Source: Sulfurimonas sp.
Lineage (GTDB): Bacteria > Campylobacterota > Campylobacteria > Campylobacterales > Sulfurimonadaceae
Direction of reading: 5' to 3'
Assembly: GCA_016744115.1 (NCBI GenBank)
Contig: JADGEZ010000020.1
Span: forward strand, 1-38,359
Length of the DNA stretch: 38,359 bases
The position numbers and the translations under genes are program-made. Shown here one piece after another: positions 1-8,749 of this stretch (its first letter is position 1; every line of letters starts with the position of its first letter). The notes beneath the pieces are model-generated. The model saw only the letters and a list, made by a program, of their open reading frames with translations, did not search any database and had not been told where the DNA came from.

Positions 1-2153
1 ATAAATATCAAAGAGCTTATTTTATCATATTGGCTCATGTTGAAGATAAAAGTGGATTTTTCACAGCATTAGATGGCGGCAGAATTTCAGAATTTTCTAA
101 CAAGAAACTATTTAGAAACAATGTAATAGGTTTTCAAAAAGTTAGAACACGAGATGATATCATAAAATGGAATCAATGGTTAGATAATGATTTACCTGCC
201 TTTGTAGAAGGTTCAGACCCTAAGACTATTGGAGAGATAGGAAAAGGTAAAAAATCATATATCAAAATTGGTGATTATAATTTTGAAGCCGTTAAATTTG
301 CCTTACAAGATAAAGAATTTAGAGTAAAAGAAGAACTCCCTGAAACTCAAAACTCATACATAAAATCAATCTCCTTTAATGGCGGCAAATTAGATGGACA
401 AACTATAGAATTATCATCATCAATGAATAATTTTGTAGGAGTAAGAGGCAGTGGGAAGTCTTCTATTATTGAAGCAATTAGATATGGATTAGGTTTAGAA
501 ATTTCAGATAAAAATGCAGATTATAAATATAAAAATAATTTAATAGAAAAGTTATTAGGGAGTGCGGGAAAAATAACTATAAAAGCTTATGATAACCGTA
601 ATAATGAATATACTATTGAACGAGTTTATGGACATAGTGTAGAGATTAAAAAAGATGGAGAAATAAAAAACCTTGATATATTTTTACTTCTTAACAAACC
701 ATTATATTTTGGACAAAAAGATTTATCAAGTAATTTTAAAGATGGATATGAAAAGGATTTAATTAATAAATTTATTGGAGATAAAACTAAAGATAATAAA
801 TCTAAAATTGATATAAAAAAACAAGAGATAAAATCATTATTAGAAAATATAAAGAAATATGATAATTTAAATGATAAAAAAGAAGAAGTTAAAAAAAAGA
901 TAGAAGAATTAAAGATAAAGATAGATGAATTTAAAAAACATAATATTGAAGAAAAGTTAAAAAAACAGATGGAGTTTAATAAAGATGATTCAAATTTTTC
1001 AAAGATCATTAAAGACTTACAAGAGTTTAGAAATGATGTAAATGGTTTTGTCAAAACTTATGAAGAAAATAATTTTTTTGAGAATTTGAAGCACTATAAA
1101 TCTAAAGAAAATCAAGATATATTTAATAGTCTTTATACAATTATTGATACAAGTAGAGATACATTTTTAAATATTTCTACACAGTTAAATACTTTAACCT
1201 CTAGTTTTAAAGATATAAATTCTTTACATTCTTCTTTCAAAGATAAATATAAAGAATTTAATGATACTTTTTTACAAATCCAAAGGGATATTAATCTTCC
1301 TGATAATTTAAGAGCAGATGATTTTATAAATTACACAAGAATATTGAACTCACAAGAGTTAATGTTAAAAGAAATTGAAAAATTATCACATACAAAAAAT
1401 AATTTAACAAATAATTTAACAAAATTAATATCTGGATTAAATAAGTTATATTCAGAAGAATTTGACTTAATTAAAAAAGAAATAGATTCGATAAATCAAA
1501 ATAAATCATCTATTGAATTAAAAGCAGAATTTAAAGGGGATAAAGACTCTTTTCTTCAATATTTAAGAAATATTTTTAGTGGAAGTGGATTAACAAAAGC
1601 TGATTATGAAAAACTTATGCAATATGAAGATGGTATTGAAATATATAAAAACTTAGCTAATATATCATTTGGCGGCAATAAGTTATTAGTATTTAAAGAA
1701 AAATTTATAAACTCACTTTCATCACTTCTTACCTTTCAAGTATCAAATAAAATAGAAATACTTTATAATGGAAAATCATTAGTAAATCATTCAATAGGTC
1801 AAAGAGCATCAGCCTTAATTATATTTATTTTGACACAAAGAGATAATGATATAATTATAATTGACCAGCCAGAAGATGATTTAGATAATCAAACAATATA
1901 TAAAGAAGTTATAAAAGAGTTAATAAAACTTAAAAATAAAACACAATTTATATTTGCAACGCATAATGCAAATATACCTATATTAGGAGATTGTGAACAA
2001 ATAGTAGTATGTGATTATGAAAAAAATAGAATCAACATACAAATTGGAAGTATAGATAATCATGATATACAAGAACAGATAATAAATATAATGGAAGGTG
2101 GAGAAGAAGCCTTTGATAAAAGAAGGGATATATATAATTTATGGAAACATTAG
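1..2153 (+). CDS. SMC/ABC-like AAA ATPase, TrlF-like (5' partial)
   Basis: The frame is open from the first base of the window, so the gene begins outside it; the in-frame TTG at 30 is not a convincing start. The first visible stretch (RAYFI-LAHVEDKSGFF-ALDGGRI) resembles the segment that follows the PHP phosphoesterase domain in TrlF-type PHP-ATPases, so a PHP domain probably lies upstream; that part cannot be seen. A Walker A motif (GVRGSGKSS) is encoded at 438-464. A long lysine/glutamate-rich coiled coil follows, then a signature-like HSIGQR near 1790-1807, a Walker B (IIIIDQPEDD) at 1851-1880 and an H-loop (ATHNAN) near 1956-1973. The layout is SMC/RecF-like with a short coiled coil. The stop overlaps the next gene by 13 bases, which implies co-translation. 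The DNA is visibly more A+T-rich than the housekeeping genes, suggesting transfer. A defence role is inference; the ATPase call is firm. Confidence 0.8.
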   Translation, partial: KYQRAYFIILAHVEDKSGFFTALDGGRISEFSNKKLFRNNVIGFQKVRTRDDIIKWNQWLDNDLPAFVEGSDPKTIGEIGKGKKSYIKIGDYNFEAVKFALQDKEFRVKEELPETQNSYIKSISFNGGKLDGQTIELSSSMNNFVGVRGSGKSSIIEAIRYGLGLEISDKNADYKYKNNLIEKLLGSAGKITIKAYDNRNNEYTIERVYGHSVEIKKDGEIKNLDIFLLLNKPLYFGQKDLSSNFKDGYEKDLINKFIGDKTKDNKSKIDIKKQEIKSLLENIKKYDNLNDKKEEVKKKIEELKIKIDEFKKHNIEEKLKKQMEFNKDDSNFSKIIKDLQEFRNDVNGFVKTYEENNFFENLKHYKSKENQDIFNSLYTIIDTSRDTFLNISTQLNTLTSSFKDINSLHSSFKDKYKEFNDTFLQIQRDINLPDNLRADDFINYTRILNSQELMLKEIEKLSHTKNNLTNNLTKLISGLNKLYSEEFDLIKKEIDSINQNKSSIELKAEFKGDKDSFLQYLRNIFSGSGLTKADYEKLMQYEDGIEIYKNLANISFGGNKLLVFKEKFINSLSSLLTFQVSNKIEILYNGKSLVNHSIGQRASALIIFILTQRDNDIIIIDQPEDDLDNQTIYKEVIKELIKLKNKTQFIFATHNANIPILGDCEQIVVCDYEKNRINIQIGSIDNHDIQEQIINIMEGGEEAFDKRRDIYNLWKH

Positions 2154-3295
2154 AATTACTTGAACGAATTTCAAATGGGGAAGATAGTTATACGCAGTTT
2201 AAGGAAAATATAACTAATAATGATAAATTAGCTGAAGAGCTTGTAGCATTTTCAAATTCATTAGGTGGATTGTTGATTATCGGAGTAACTGATAGTAACG
2301 ATATAGTAGGACTTAGTGATAATGATATTAAAAGATTAAATCAGCTTATTGGTAATGCAGTCAATTCTAATGTAAATCCACCCATTTACCCAATCAGTGA
2401 AATAAAAAGTATTGACGGTAGAAAAATTTTATTGCTTAAAATAGATAGTGGAATGAATAAACCATATTCTACAAATAAAGGGATATACCTTACAAAAGTA
2501 GGTAGTGATAAAAGAAAAATATCTCCACAAGAATTAAGAAGACTCTTTGCTGAATCAAAAAATTTATATGCGGATGAAGATATTGTAAATGGAACTGACA
2601 TCACAGATTTAAACCAACAACTTTTTGATATTTATTTAGCAAAAGCTAATAAAGATATTTTTAATAAACTAAAAAAAGACGAGTTAAATCTTGCAATAAT
2701 TTTAGAAAATCAAATGATTATGAAAAATAATCAATTAACACTGGCAGGAAATTTAATTTTTGGTATAAACCCACAAAAATCTAATCCATCTTTTTATATA
2801 AATTGTTGTTATTTTGATGGGGATGATACCTCTACGAATAGATTTGTTTCAAAACAAAGAATAAAAGGAACTTTTGAAAAGTTATATAATGATAGTATTG
2901 GTTTTATTACAAGCAATTTACGAAACAAACAGGTAGAAGAAAATTTTAATTCAAATGGAGTTCCTGAAATATCTCATGAAATTATTGGAGAATTGCTTGT
3001 TAATGCCTTAATCCATAGAGATTATTATATAAACAGCTCCATTAAAATATTTATATTTCATAATAGACTGGAGATAATAAGTCCTGGAAAATTAACTAAC
3101 TCACTCACTATAGAAAATATAAAAAATGGTAGGTCTATTTGTAGAAATCCAATATTAGATTCTATCTGTGAAAATATTTTACCATATAGTGGATATGGAA
3201 GCGGGATAAAACGAGTCTTAAGCATAAATCCAAATATTGAATTTATAAATGATATAGACAAAGAAGAATTTAGGTGTATTATTTTTAGAAGTTAA
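2141..3295 (+). CDS. AlbA_2 (Schlafen-type) and GHKL-ATPase domain protein
   Basis: A 384-residue protein. Residues about 15-130 match the AlbA_2/Schlafen-like fold: an early acidic/lysine motif (YTQFKEN), then AFSNSLGGLLIIGV and IVGL, typical of the Schlafen AlbA_2 family (Pfam PF04326). The C-terminal third (about 275-370) carries ELLVNALIHRDYY, a SPGKL turn and GYGSGIKRV, which fit the HATPase_c_4 domain that often follows AlbA_2. Such proteins are often annotated as RecG-like helicases or transcriptional regulators, but no helicase motifs are present. Schlafen-family AlbA_2 domains include nucleic-acid-binding and nuclease members. The start codon lies inside the upstream ATPase gene, so the two are probably one operon. 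It shares that gene's strong A+T bias. Its biological role is unknown. Confidence 0.85.
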   Translation: METLELLERISNGEDSYTQFKENITNNDKLAEELVAFSNSLGGLLIIGVTDSNDIVGLSDNDIKRLNQLIGNAVNSNVNPPIYPISEIKSIDGRKILLLKIDSGMNKPYSTNKGIYLTKVGSDKRKISPQELRRLFAESKNLYADEDIVNGTDITDLNQQLFDIYLAKANKDIFNKLKKDELNLAIILENQMIMKNNQLTLAGNLIFGINPQKSNPSFYINCCYFDGDDTSTNRFVSKQRIKGTFEKLYNDSIGFITSNLRNKQVEENFNSNGVPEISHEIIGELLVNALIHRDYYINSSIKIFIFHNRLEIISPGKLTNSLTIENIKNGRSICRNPILDSICENILPYSGYGSGIKRVLSINPNIEFINDIDKEEFRCIIFRS

Positions 3296-3586
3296 TTTAA
3301 GATGGAAATTTATGTTAAATACACAGGAAGTAAGCGATAGAAGATAGCATATATCTAAGTATTGATAAATATTTTAGTAGACTCACTTTAAAGTCATTGA
3401 ATTTACCTAAATTTAAAATAACATTACAGGTATCTTAAACGCATTTTAAGTAAATTTTTTGTAAAATTCCAAACCTAAAAGTAAGCATTACGCCTAAGTT
3501 TTTACAAAAAAAGCATAGCGTTAGCGTAGATTAAGGGGATTTCCTCCTTTTTCATACTTAAATAAAATGATATAAGGATATGTCAA
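3296..3586. other. A+T-rich intergenic region between accessory pair and rpmH
   Basis: No ORF with a credible start or ribosome binding site is visible in these 291 bases. The end nearest rpmH holds a GGGGA/TCCTCC hairpin with a T-run (listed separately) and A+T-rich DNA with a possible TATAAG box before the rpmH start. No DnaA boxes or origin-like repeats were seen. This is the boundary between the accessory pair and the conserved rpmH operon. Confidence 0.5.
3533..3552 (+). terminator. Probable terminator upstream of rpmH
   Basis: AAGGGGA and TCCTCCTT can pair with one bulged T around a two-base loop, and the 3' arm runs into a T-tract. It would end transcription from the AlbA_2 gene before the rpmH operon. 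The stem is short, so the call is tentative. Confidence 0.45.
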
Positions 3587-3721
3587 ATGAAAAGAACATA
3601 CCAGCCCCATAACACACCTAGAAAAAGAACTCACGGATTTCGTGCAAGAATGGCTACTAAAAATGGTCGTAGAGTTTTAAACGCAAGACGAGCAAAAGGT
3701 CGTAAAAAATTGACAGTATAG
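3587..3721 (+). CDS. rpmH: 50S ribosomal protein L34
   Basis: The 44-residue product starts [18 protein letters not shown] and ends GRKKLTV, the near-invariant basic L34 sequence of the large ribosomal subunit. It is the first gene of the conserved rpmH-rnpA-yidD-yidC-jag-mnmE order. The ATG has an A+T-rich leader with GGATATGTCAA just upstream, giving a modest ribosome binding site. The end of the gene overlaps the start region of rnpA, as is common in bacteria, so RNase P protein synthesis is probably coupled to L34 translation. Identification is secure despite the small size. Confidence 0.97.
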   Translation: MKRTYQPHNTPRKRTHGFRARMATKNGRRVLNARRAKGRKKLTV

Positions 3722-4056
3722 GCGGATTTAATACACTCAAACTCCACAAAGAGTTTCAGTCTATTTACAGAAAAGGAAAAAATCAGCATTCGAGTAGTGT
3801 TGTACTTTTCTTTCTTCCTCAAAAATCAATTCACAAAATTGGTTTTACAGCTACTAAAAAAATTGGAAATGCTGTAAAAAGAAACAGAGCAAAAAGAAGA
3901 CTTCGTGCTCTTTTTTGTGAACATGCTTCAAATCTTCATGATGGCACATATATATTTGTTGCTAAACAATCAATCATAGATATTTCTCATGAATCACTTC
4001 AAAAAGATTTTAAAAAAGTTATTTTTCGTTCATCTGCGTTTAGGGAAAATAAATAA
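3709..4056 (+). CDS. rnpA: Ribonuclease P protein component, non-ATG start
   Basis: The protein subunit of RNase P, which helps the catalytic RNA mature tRNA 5' ends. The frame encodes [20 protein letters not shown], then [27 protein letters not shown] and LRALF; the last basic block is the RNR signature of the family. No ATG, GTG or TTG exists between the in-frame stop at 3703-3705 and the conserved core. The candidates are ATT at 3709, which has AAAAGG nine bases upstream, and ATA at 3718, which aligns better with the N-termini of relatives as I remember them but lacks a spaced Shine-Dalgarno. I chose ATT 3709 (115 residues). It overlaps rpmH by 13 bases, and its TAA stop overlaps the yidD ATG by one base. 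The gene is certain; the start is not. Confidence 0.88.
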   Translation: MDSIGGFNTLKLHKEFQSIYRKGKNQHSSSVVLFFLPQKSIHKIGFTATKKIGNAVKRNRAKRRLRALFCEHASNLHDGTYIFVAKQSIIDISHESLQKDFKKVIFRSSAFRENK

Positions 4057-4388
4057 TGATTCGTTCCATTTTACTAAAGCTATTATGGCTATATCAAAGG
4101 TTTTTTACCCTTATTGGCTTTGGTTCTTGTAGGTATTATCCCTCATGTAGCGAATTTGCAAGATTAAATTTTGAAAATAACTCACTTTCAAGTGCTTTTT
4201 ACCACTCTTTTACTAGAATACTGCGTTGCAATCAATTTTATATAGGTGGAATTGAATATCCACTCTTAGATAAGCTAAAGATTAAGCCAAAAAAATTAAA
4301 GATTGATGATATAAAACATTGGTTGGTTCCAAACAAAAAAAACCGTTTTTACATTATAAAAAATTTTTCATTTAAGAAGGAAGGCTAA
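4056..4388 (+). CDS. yidD: Membrane protein insertion efficiency factor YidD
   Basis: A 110-residue YidD/UPF0161 (DUF37) protein. The family signature is clear: LLWLYQRFFTLIGFGSCRYYPSCSEFA near residues 9-35, with paired cysteines, followed by a conserved RILRCNQFYIGG-EYP segment. YidD is an amphipathic, membrane-associated accessory factor thought to help YidC insert proteins into the inner membrane. It begins at the stop of rnpA (TAATG overlap) and ends two bases before yidC, so the three genes are one translational unit. Length is slightly longer than many YidD proteins (about 70-85 residues), with a lysine-rich C-terminal tail. Confidence 0.94.
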   Translation: MIRSILLKLLWLYQRFFTLIGFGSCRYYPSCSEFARLNFENNSLSSAFYHSFTRILRCNQFYIGGIEYPLLDKLKIKPKKLKIDDIKHWLVPNKKNRFYIIKNFSFKKEG

Positions 4389-4390
4389 CC

Positions 4391-6040
4391 GTGTTAGAAA
4401 AGATGTCACCAAATCAAAGGTTACTTGTAGCAGTAGCATTATCCGTAATATTTTTTGCAGGATATACAGCAATATTCCCACCAGCTCAACTAGAGACTAA
4501 AGAGACTTCTCAAAATACAGCATTAAAACAAAACAATGCTCAAACAAGTTTTGAAGACAGAGTAGTTGAGGCTGTAGTTGGTCATGATATATCTCAAGAA
4601 GAAGAACAACTACCAGCAAGTCTTTCAAATGATATTGTAAGAATTACAAACAAAGATTTTATTTTAAAGATAGACACTCTAGGGCGTATCTCTTCTAAAG
4701 AGTTATTGCAAGAAAAGTTTAATGATTTAGATGGAAAACATGCCCAACTTATCCCTGCTTTTGCAACAAAACCACTTTTTATTAGGTTTGCAGATCCAGA
4801 TTTAAATAAAGAAGCGAGTTCAGTAGCATATACAACATCTAAAAAAGAGATTGTTTTAAATGGGCAAGCTCAAAAAGTTACTTTGACGCAAAAGTTATCA
4901 AAGCTAACAGTTACAAAAGAATTGACATTTTATGCTGATGGTCATTATGACGCAGTGGTATCACTCTCGCAAAACAAAAGGTATTTTATATATCTAGGAC
5001 AACGCCCAGAAATCACAGAACAGATGATGACAGTATCAGGTGCTATGGTATATACTGATGATGAACTTGTTACTATCATAGAAGATGGAGATGCTGAGGG
5101 ACGAAAAGTTTTTTCTGGTGTTGAGCTTATCTCTGCCTTTGATCAATATGCTGCAACCATTATGTATGGTTTTTCAAAAGAGACAAATATCATAATAGAA
5201 AGAGATAGAGAGGATAATCCTGTAGTATATTTTGATGCACTACAAACGATGAGTTTTCATGGTTATGTAGGTCAAAAAGAGTACAAAGTACTTAAAAATA
5301 TTAAGCCAGTACTTACAAATGCAATCGAATATGGTTGGTTTACATTTGCATCTAAACCTTTGTTTCAATTTTTAACATGGTTGCATGATATATTTGGAAA
5401 CTGGGGTTGGTCTATTGTTGCTTTAACTTTTATCATTAGATTTATTTTATACCCATTGACATACAAAGGGATGATGTCAATGCAAAAAATTAAAAAAATA
5501 TCACCTCAAATAAAAGAACTTCAAGCAAAATATAAGGGTGATCCTCAGCGTATGAATAAAGCGGTTATGGATATGTATAAAAAACATAATGCAAATCCTT
5601 TAGGTGGGTGTTTACCGATGCTTATGCAAATCCCTGTTTTCTTTGCAATTTATCGTGTACTTTTAAATGCAGTTGAACTCCAAGGGGCTGAGTGGATTTT
5701 ATGGATTGATGACTTATCTCGTATGGATAGTTTTTATGTACTTCCAATTTTGATGGGTGCATCAATGTATTATCAACAAAGACTTACTCCGAATAACTTT
5801 ACTGATCCTATGCAAGAAAAAGTATTTAAATTTTTACCGATTATTTTTACATTTTTCTTTATAACTTTTCCTTCAGGTTTAGTTCTTTACTGGTTTGTAA
5901 ACAATCTTTTTTCTATTGGACAACAGTTTATTGTAAATGCACAGTTTAAAAATGCTAATGATGCAGAGGAAGCTCTTGCTCATACAAAAAAAGCGAATAA
6001 AAAATTAGAAAAAAAAGACACGGAGGATAAAAATGATTAA
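4391..6040 (+). CDS. yidC: Membrane protein insertase YidC (Oxa1 family)
   Basis: A 549-residue Gram-negative-type YidC that inserts and folds inner-membrane proteins, alone or with SecYEG. The N-terminal anchor is at about residues 9-28, followed by a large periplasmic domain to about 310. The conserved Oxa1 core follows, with FIIRFILYPLTYKGMMSMQKI, a cytoplasmic lysine-rich helical hairpin (IKELQAKYKGDP), GGCLPMLMQIPVFFAIYRVL and a final FITFPSGLVLYWFVNN. The lysine-rich tail fits ribosome contact. The start is GTG, preceded by AAGAAGGAAGG. The stop overlaps the start of jag by eight bases. Confidence 0.97.
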   Translation: MLEKMSPNQRLLVAVALSVIFFAGYTAIFPPAQLETKETSQNTALKQNNAQTSFEDRVVEAVVGHDISQEEEQLPASLSNDIVRITNKDFILKIDTLGRISSKELLQEKFNDLDGKHAQLIPAFATKPLFIRFADPDLNKEASSVAYTTSKKEIVLNGQAQKVTLTQKLSKLTVTKELTFYADGHYDAVVSLSQNKRYFIYLGQRPEITEQMMTVSGAMVYTDDELVTIIEDGDAEGRKVFSGVELISAFDQYAATIMYGFSKETNIIIERDREDNPVVYFDALQTMSFHGYVGQKEYKVLKNIKPVLTNAIEYGWFTFASKPLFQFLTWLHDIFGNWGWSIVALTFIIRFILYPLTYKGMMSMQKIKKISPQIKELQAKYKGDPQRMNKAVMDMYKKHNANPLGGCLPMLMQIPVFFAIYRVLLNAVELQGAEWILWIDDLSRMDSFYVLPILMGASMYYQQRLTPNNFTDPMQEKVFKFLPIIFTFFFITFPSGLVLYWFVNNLFSIGQQFIVNAQFKNANDAEEALAHTKKANKKLEKKDTEDKND

Positions 6041-6980
6041 AATTGAGGCGGCTACACTTGAAGAAGCATATAAAAATGCTGCTGATTCTTTGGAGTGTTC
6101 TGTTACTGAACTTAAAATAGAAATTGCTCAAGTTCCTACAAAAGGTTTGTTCGGATTTTTTAAAAAAAGAGCAATTATAGTCGCGATTAGGGAAATTAAA
6201 AATCCAAATATAAGTAAGAAAACTAAAATAAAAGATAAAAATGAACCTTCCAATCAAGAAAGTGCAAAAAAACAAACAGTAAAGTCAAAAGGATCAAGCA
6301 AAAGATCCCAAGAGGCTAAAAAATCTAAAGCAAAAGAAAAAATAAAAAAAGAATCAACGCTGCCAAAACAAACACATTCAATTATCAATGACACGATAAT
6401 GCCTGCTTCATTTGTAAGTACTCAAGATGATGAAGATGAATATGGAGAGCTGAGTGATTACCTAGCTGATTATGAGGAAGAGAGTGATTATTGCGAAGAA
6501 AATCCTGTTGGGAAAAGTATTTGTGATATTGTGGATAATGTAAGAATAGAGATAAATGAACTTTTTAACTTAACTTGCTTTAAAATTAAAACCATAGAAG
6601 TAAGTGCGTACAATGAAGATACTTTGCTCATTGAGTTTAAGGGTGATGATGCAGCCTTACTCATAGGAAAAGAAGGCTATAGATATAAGGCCCTTTCTTA
6701 TATGATTTTTAATTGGATAAATACAAAATACCAGGTACAACTCCGTTTAGAAATCGCAGAATTTTTGAAAAATCAAGAAGAAGTTATCTCTAAATACCTA
6801 AAAAGTGTTTGTGAAAATATAGATAAAGATGGACGAGCACAAACAAAAATTTTGGATGGAGTATTAATCCAAATTGCCTTAAATGAACTTCGTGAGAAGT
6901 ACCCAAATAAATATATAGTAATCCGTTCAACTCGAGATGGGCTTAAATACATTATCGTAAACGATTACCACTCAAAATAA
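6033..6980 (+). CDS. jag: Jag/KhpB-type RNA-binding protein
   Basis: A 315-residue protein with an N-terminal Jag domain (MIKIEAATLEEAYKNAADSL to about residue 52, including the KGLFGFF motif). A long charged linker (about 60-160) is lysine-rich first and then acidic. A KH domain follows, with GKEG at about 212-215 inside a LLIGKEGYRYKALSYMI helix-turn, and the R3H-like C-terminal region ends with RSTRDGLKYI. Family members bind RNA and, as KhpB partners, influence cell division and envelope functions. Translation starts at ATG after a strong CGGAGGA site inside the yidC tail. It sits between yidC and mnmE, as usual in this phylum. Confidence 0.92.
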   Translation: MIKIEAATLEEAYKNAADSLECSVTELKIEIAQVPTKGLFGFFKKRAIIVAIREIKNPNISKKTKIKDKNEPSNQESAKKQTVKSKGSSKRSQEAKKSKAKEKIKKESTLPKQTHSIINDTIMPASFVSTQDDEDEYGELSDYLADYEEESDYCEENPVGKSICDIVDNVRIEINELFNLTCFKIKTIEVSAYNEDTLLIEFKGDDAALLIGKEGYRYKALSYMIFNWINTKYQVQLRLEIAEFLKNQEEVISKYLKSVCENIDKDGRAQTKILDGVLIQIALNELREKYPNKYIVIRSTRDGLKYIIVNDYHSK

Positions 6981-6981
6981 T

Positions 6982-8322
6982 ATGGATAGTGATACTATAT
7001 CAGCTATTGCTACGGCGAATGGTATAAGCTCTATTGCTATCATTCGTCTTAGTGGGGATGATGCCCTTTCAATAATAAAAAAACTCTCTCATAAAGAGAG
7101 TTTTTCTCCTCGTTACGCAAGTCTTACAAATATATATGACAAAGAAAATTTACTAATTGATGAAGTCATAGTGATATATTTTAAAAATCCACACTCTTTT
7201 ACTGCTGAGGATGTCGTTGAAATTCAATGTCATGGTGGTTTTATAGTGGCTCAAAGTATTTTAAAAGCTACAATTCAAGCAGGTGCAAGACTTGCTAATG
7301 CGGGAGAGTTTTCAAAACGAGCTTTTTTTAATGGTCGAATAGATTTGAGTGAGGCAGAAGCTATAGCACAACTTATTGAGTCAAAAAGCGAAGATGCTGC
7401 AAAGATATTAGCTTCTCAAATGAAAGGTTCATTGAAAGTTTATATAGAAAAAATTCGTGATGAAATTATTCATATATTAGCTTATTCTGAAGTGAGTATT
7501 GATTATGCGGAAGAAGATTTACCCGAGGACTTAGTAAGGCAAATAAAAGAAAAACTCCAAGAGTTAAAAAAATCTCTGAGCTCAACTCTCTTAGCTTCAA
7601 AACAAAGAGAAGGTTTAATGCAAGGCTTCAAAGTCTCCATAATTGGAAAACCAAATGTTGGAAAAAGCTCACTTCTAAACCGTTTACTAAATTTTAATCG
7701 AGCTATAGTAAGTGATATCGCAGGAACAACAAGAGACACCATAGAAGCACAAGTGAAAATCGGTACACATTTGATACGCATAGTAGATACAGCAGGAATA
7801 CGCCAAGCAAATGATGAAATTGAGCGTATAGGGATACAAAAAAGTTTAGAAGCGATAGAGGAGAGTGATATCGTGATAGTTCTCTTTGACGCATCTCGTG
7901 AAGTAGATACAGAAGATGAAGAGATTATCTCTCTTATCAATAAATATACTCAAAATAAAAAGATAATCCTGATAAAAAATAAAATAGATTTAGAAGAAAG
8001 ATTTAAACATGAAAATGTAAAATTTGATTTAGAATTAAATTCAAAAAAGAATGTTGAAGCTTTAATAACATCACTTGAAAATATAATGAATACTACAAAT
8101 TCATCAGATGAGATGATGCTTATCTCTCAAAGACAAATTTCAGCAGTAGAGAACACTTTGAGTAACATAGAAGAATCATTTTACCCCTTAGAAGATCAAG
8201 AGTTAGAGATTTTTTCTTTTCATTTAAATGAGGCTGTTAAAGAGATGGCAAGTATCACGAGACCATTTGAAAATGATGAGATGTTAGATAAAATGTTTGG
8301 AAGTTTCTGTCTTGGCAAATAA
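6982..8322 (+). CDS. mnmE: tRNA modification GTPase MnmE (TrmE)
   Basis: A 446-residue GTPase that works with MnmG to make (carboxymethyl)aminomethyl-uridine at the wobble position of certain tRNAs. The N-terminal folate-binding domain includes HSFTAEDVVEIQCHGG (about 71-86) and NAGEFSKRAFFNGRIDL. The inserted G domain has G1 at 222-229 (GKPNVGKS), GTTRD at 248-252 and DTAGIR. The C-terminus is FCLGK, the invariant catalytic cysteine motif. It begins one base after jag and overlaps the start region of ruvX. Full length and intact. Confidence 0.97.
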   Translation: MDSDTISAIATANGISSIAIIRLSGDDALSIIKKLSHKESFSPRYASLTNIYDKENLLIDEVIVIYFKNPHSFTAEDVVEIQCHGGFIVAQSILKATIQAGARLANAGEFSKRAFFNGRIDLSEAEAIAQLIESKSEDAAKILASQMKGSLKVYIEKIRDEIIHILAYSEVSIDYAEEDLPEDLVRQIKEKLQELKKSLSSTLLASKQREGLMQGFKVSIIGKPNVGKSSLLNRLLNFNRAIVSDIAGTTRDTIEAQVKIGTHLIRIVDTAGIRQANDEIERIGIQKSLEAIEESDIVIVLFDASREVDTEDEEIISLINKYTQNKKIILIKNKIDLEERFKHENVKFDLELNSKKNVEALITSLENIMNTTNSSDEMMLISQRQISAVENTLSNIEESFYPLEDQELEIFSFHLNEAVKEMASITRPFENDEMLDKMFGSFCLGK

Positions 8323-8725
8323 ATATTTAGCCATAGATTTAGGACTCAAAAGGATAGGCCTTGCTTACTCAGCACACAAGAATCTAGTAACACCTCTCAA
8401 AGCAATCATAAGAAAAAATCGCAATCAGGCATCCGATGAAGTGATAAAAACCCTTGAAGAGTGGGAGATAGATTGTATTGTTATTGGCATACCTTTAGGG
8501 GGAAGTAGTGAAGATGAGATGCGAAGACGCATAGAGCATTTTATGAATCTTGTTGGTTTTGAGGGTAAAGTATTTTACCAAGATGAAGCAGGAAGCTCTA
8601 GAGAAGCCCAAGCCTTAATCAAGGGAGAAATTAAGCACATAAGAGATGGGAGAATAGATTCTATATCAGCTATGATTATTTTACAAAGGCACTTACGAAG
8701 TATTGGAAATAAAAATGCTAAATAA
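8312..8725 (+). CDS. ruvX: Putative pre-16S rRNA nuclease / Holliday junction resolvase-like RuvX (YqgF)
   Basis: A YqgF-family RNase H-fold protein of about 137 residues. The family landmarks are KYLAIDLGLKRIGLAYS at the N-terminus (first catalytic aspartate), CIVIGIPLGG in the middle, and a QDEAGSSREA block with a later DSISAMIILQRHL helix. Members are implicated in 16S rRNA 5'-end maturation. Only TTG starts are available: TTG 8312 has GGAAG eight bases upstream and gives MANKYLAIDLG, so I prefer it over TTG 8297. Either start lies inside mnmE, indicating coupling. The small gene downstream begins 24 bases after the stop. Confidence 0.9.
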   Translation: MANKYLAIDLGLKRIGLAYSAHKNLVTPLKAIIRKNRNQASDEVIKTLEEWEIDCIVIGIPLGGSSEDEMRRRIEHFMNLVGFEGKVFYQDEAGSSREAQALIKGEIKHIRDGRIDSISAMIILQRHLRSIGNKNAK

Positions 8726-8749
8726 TATTTACATAGGATAAAACAAAAA

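Noticed and set aside
3296..3586. Possible replication origin next to rpmH
   Set aside because: rpmH often lies near dnaA and oriC, but no dnaA gene, DnaA-box cluster or origin-like repeats are visible.
7503..7940. A 145-codon open frame on the minus strand within mnmE
   Set aside because: It lies wholly inside the G-domain coding region of mnmE, has no recognisable domain and serine/isoleucine-rich antisense composition.
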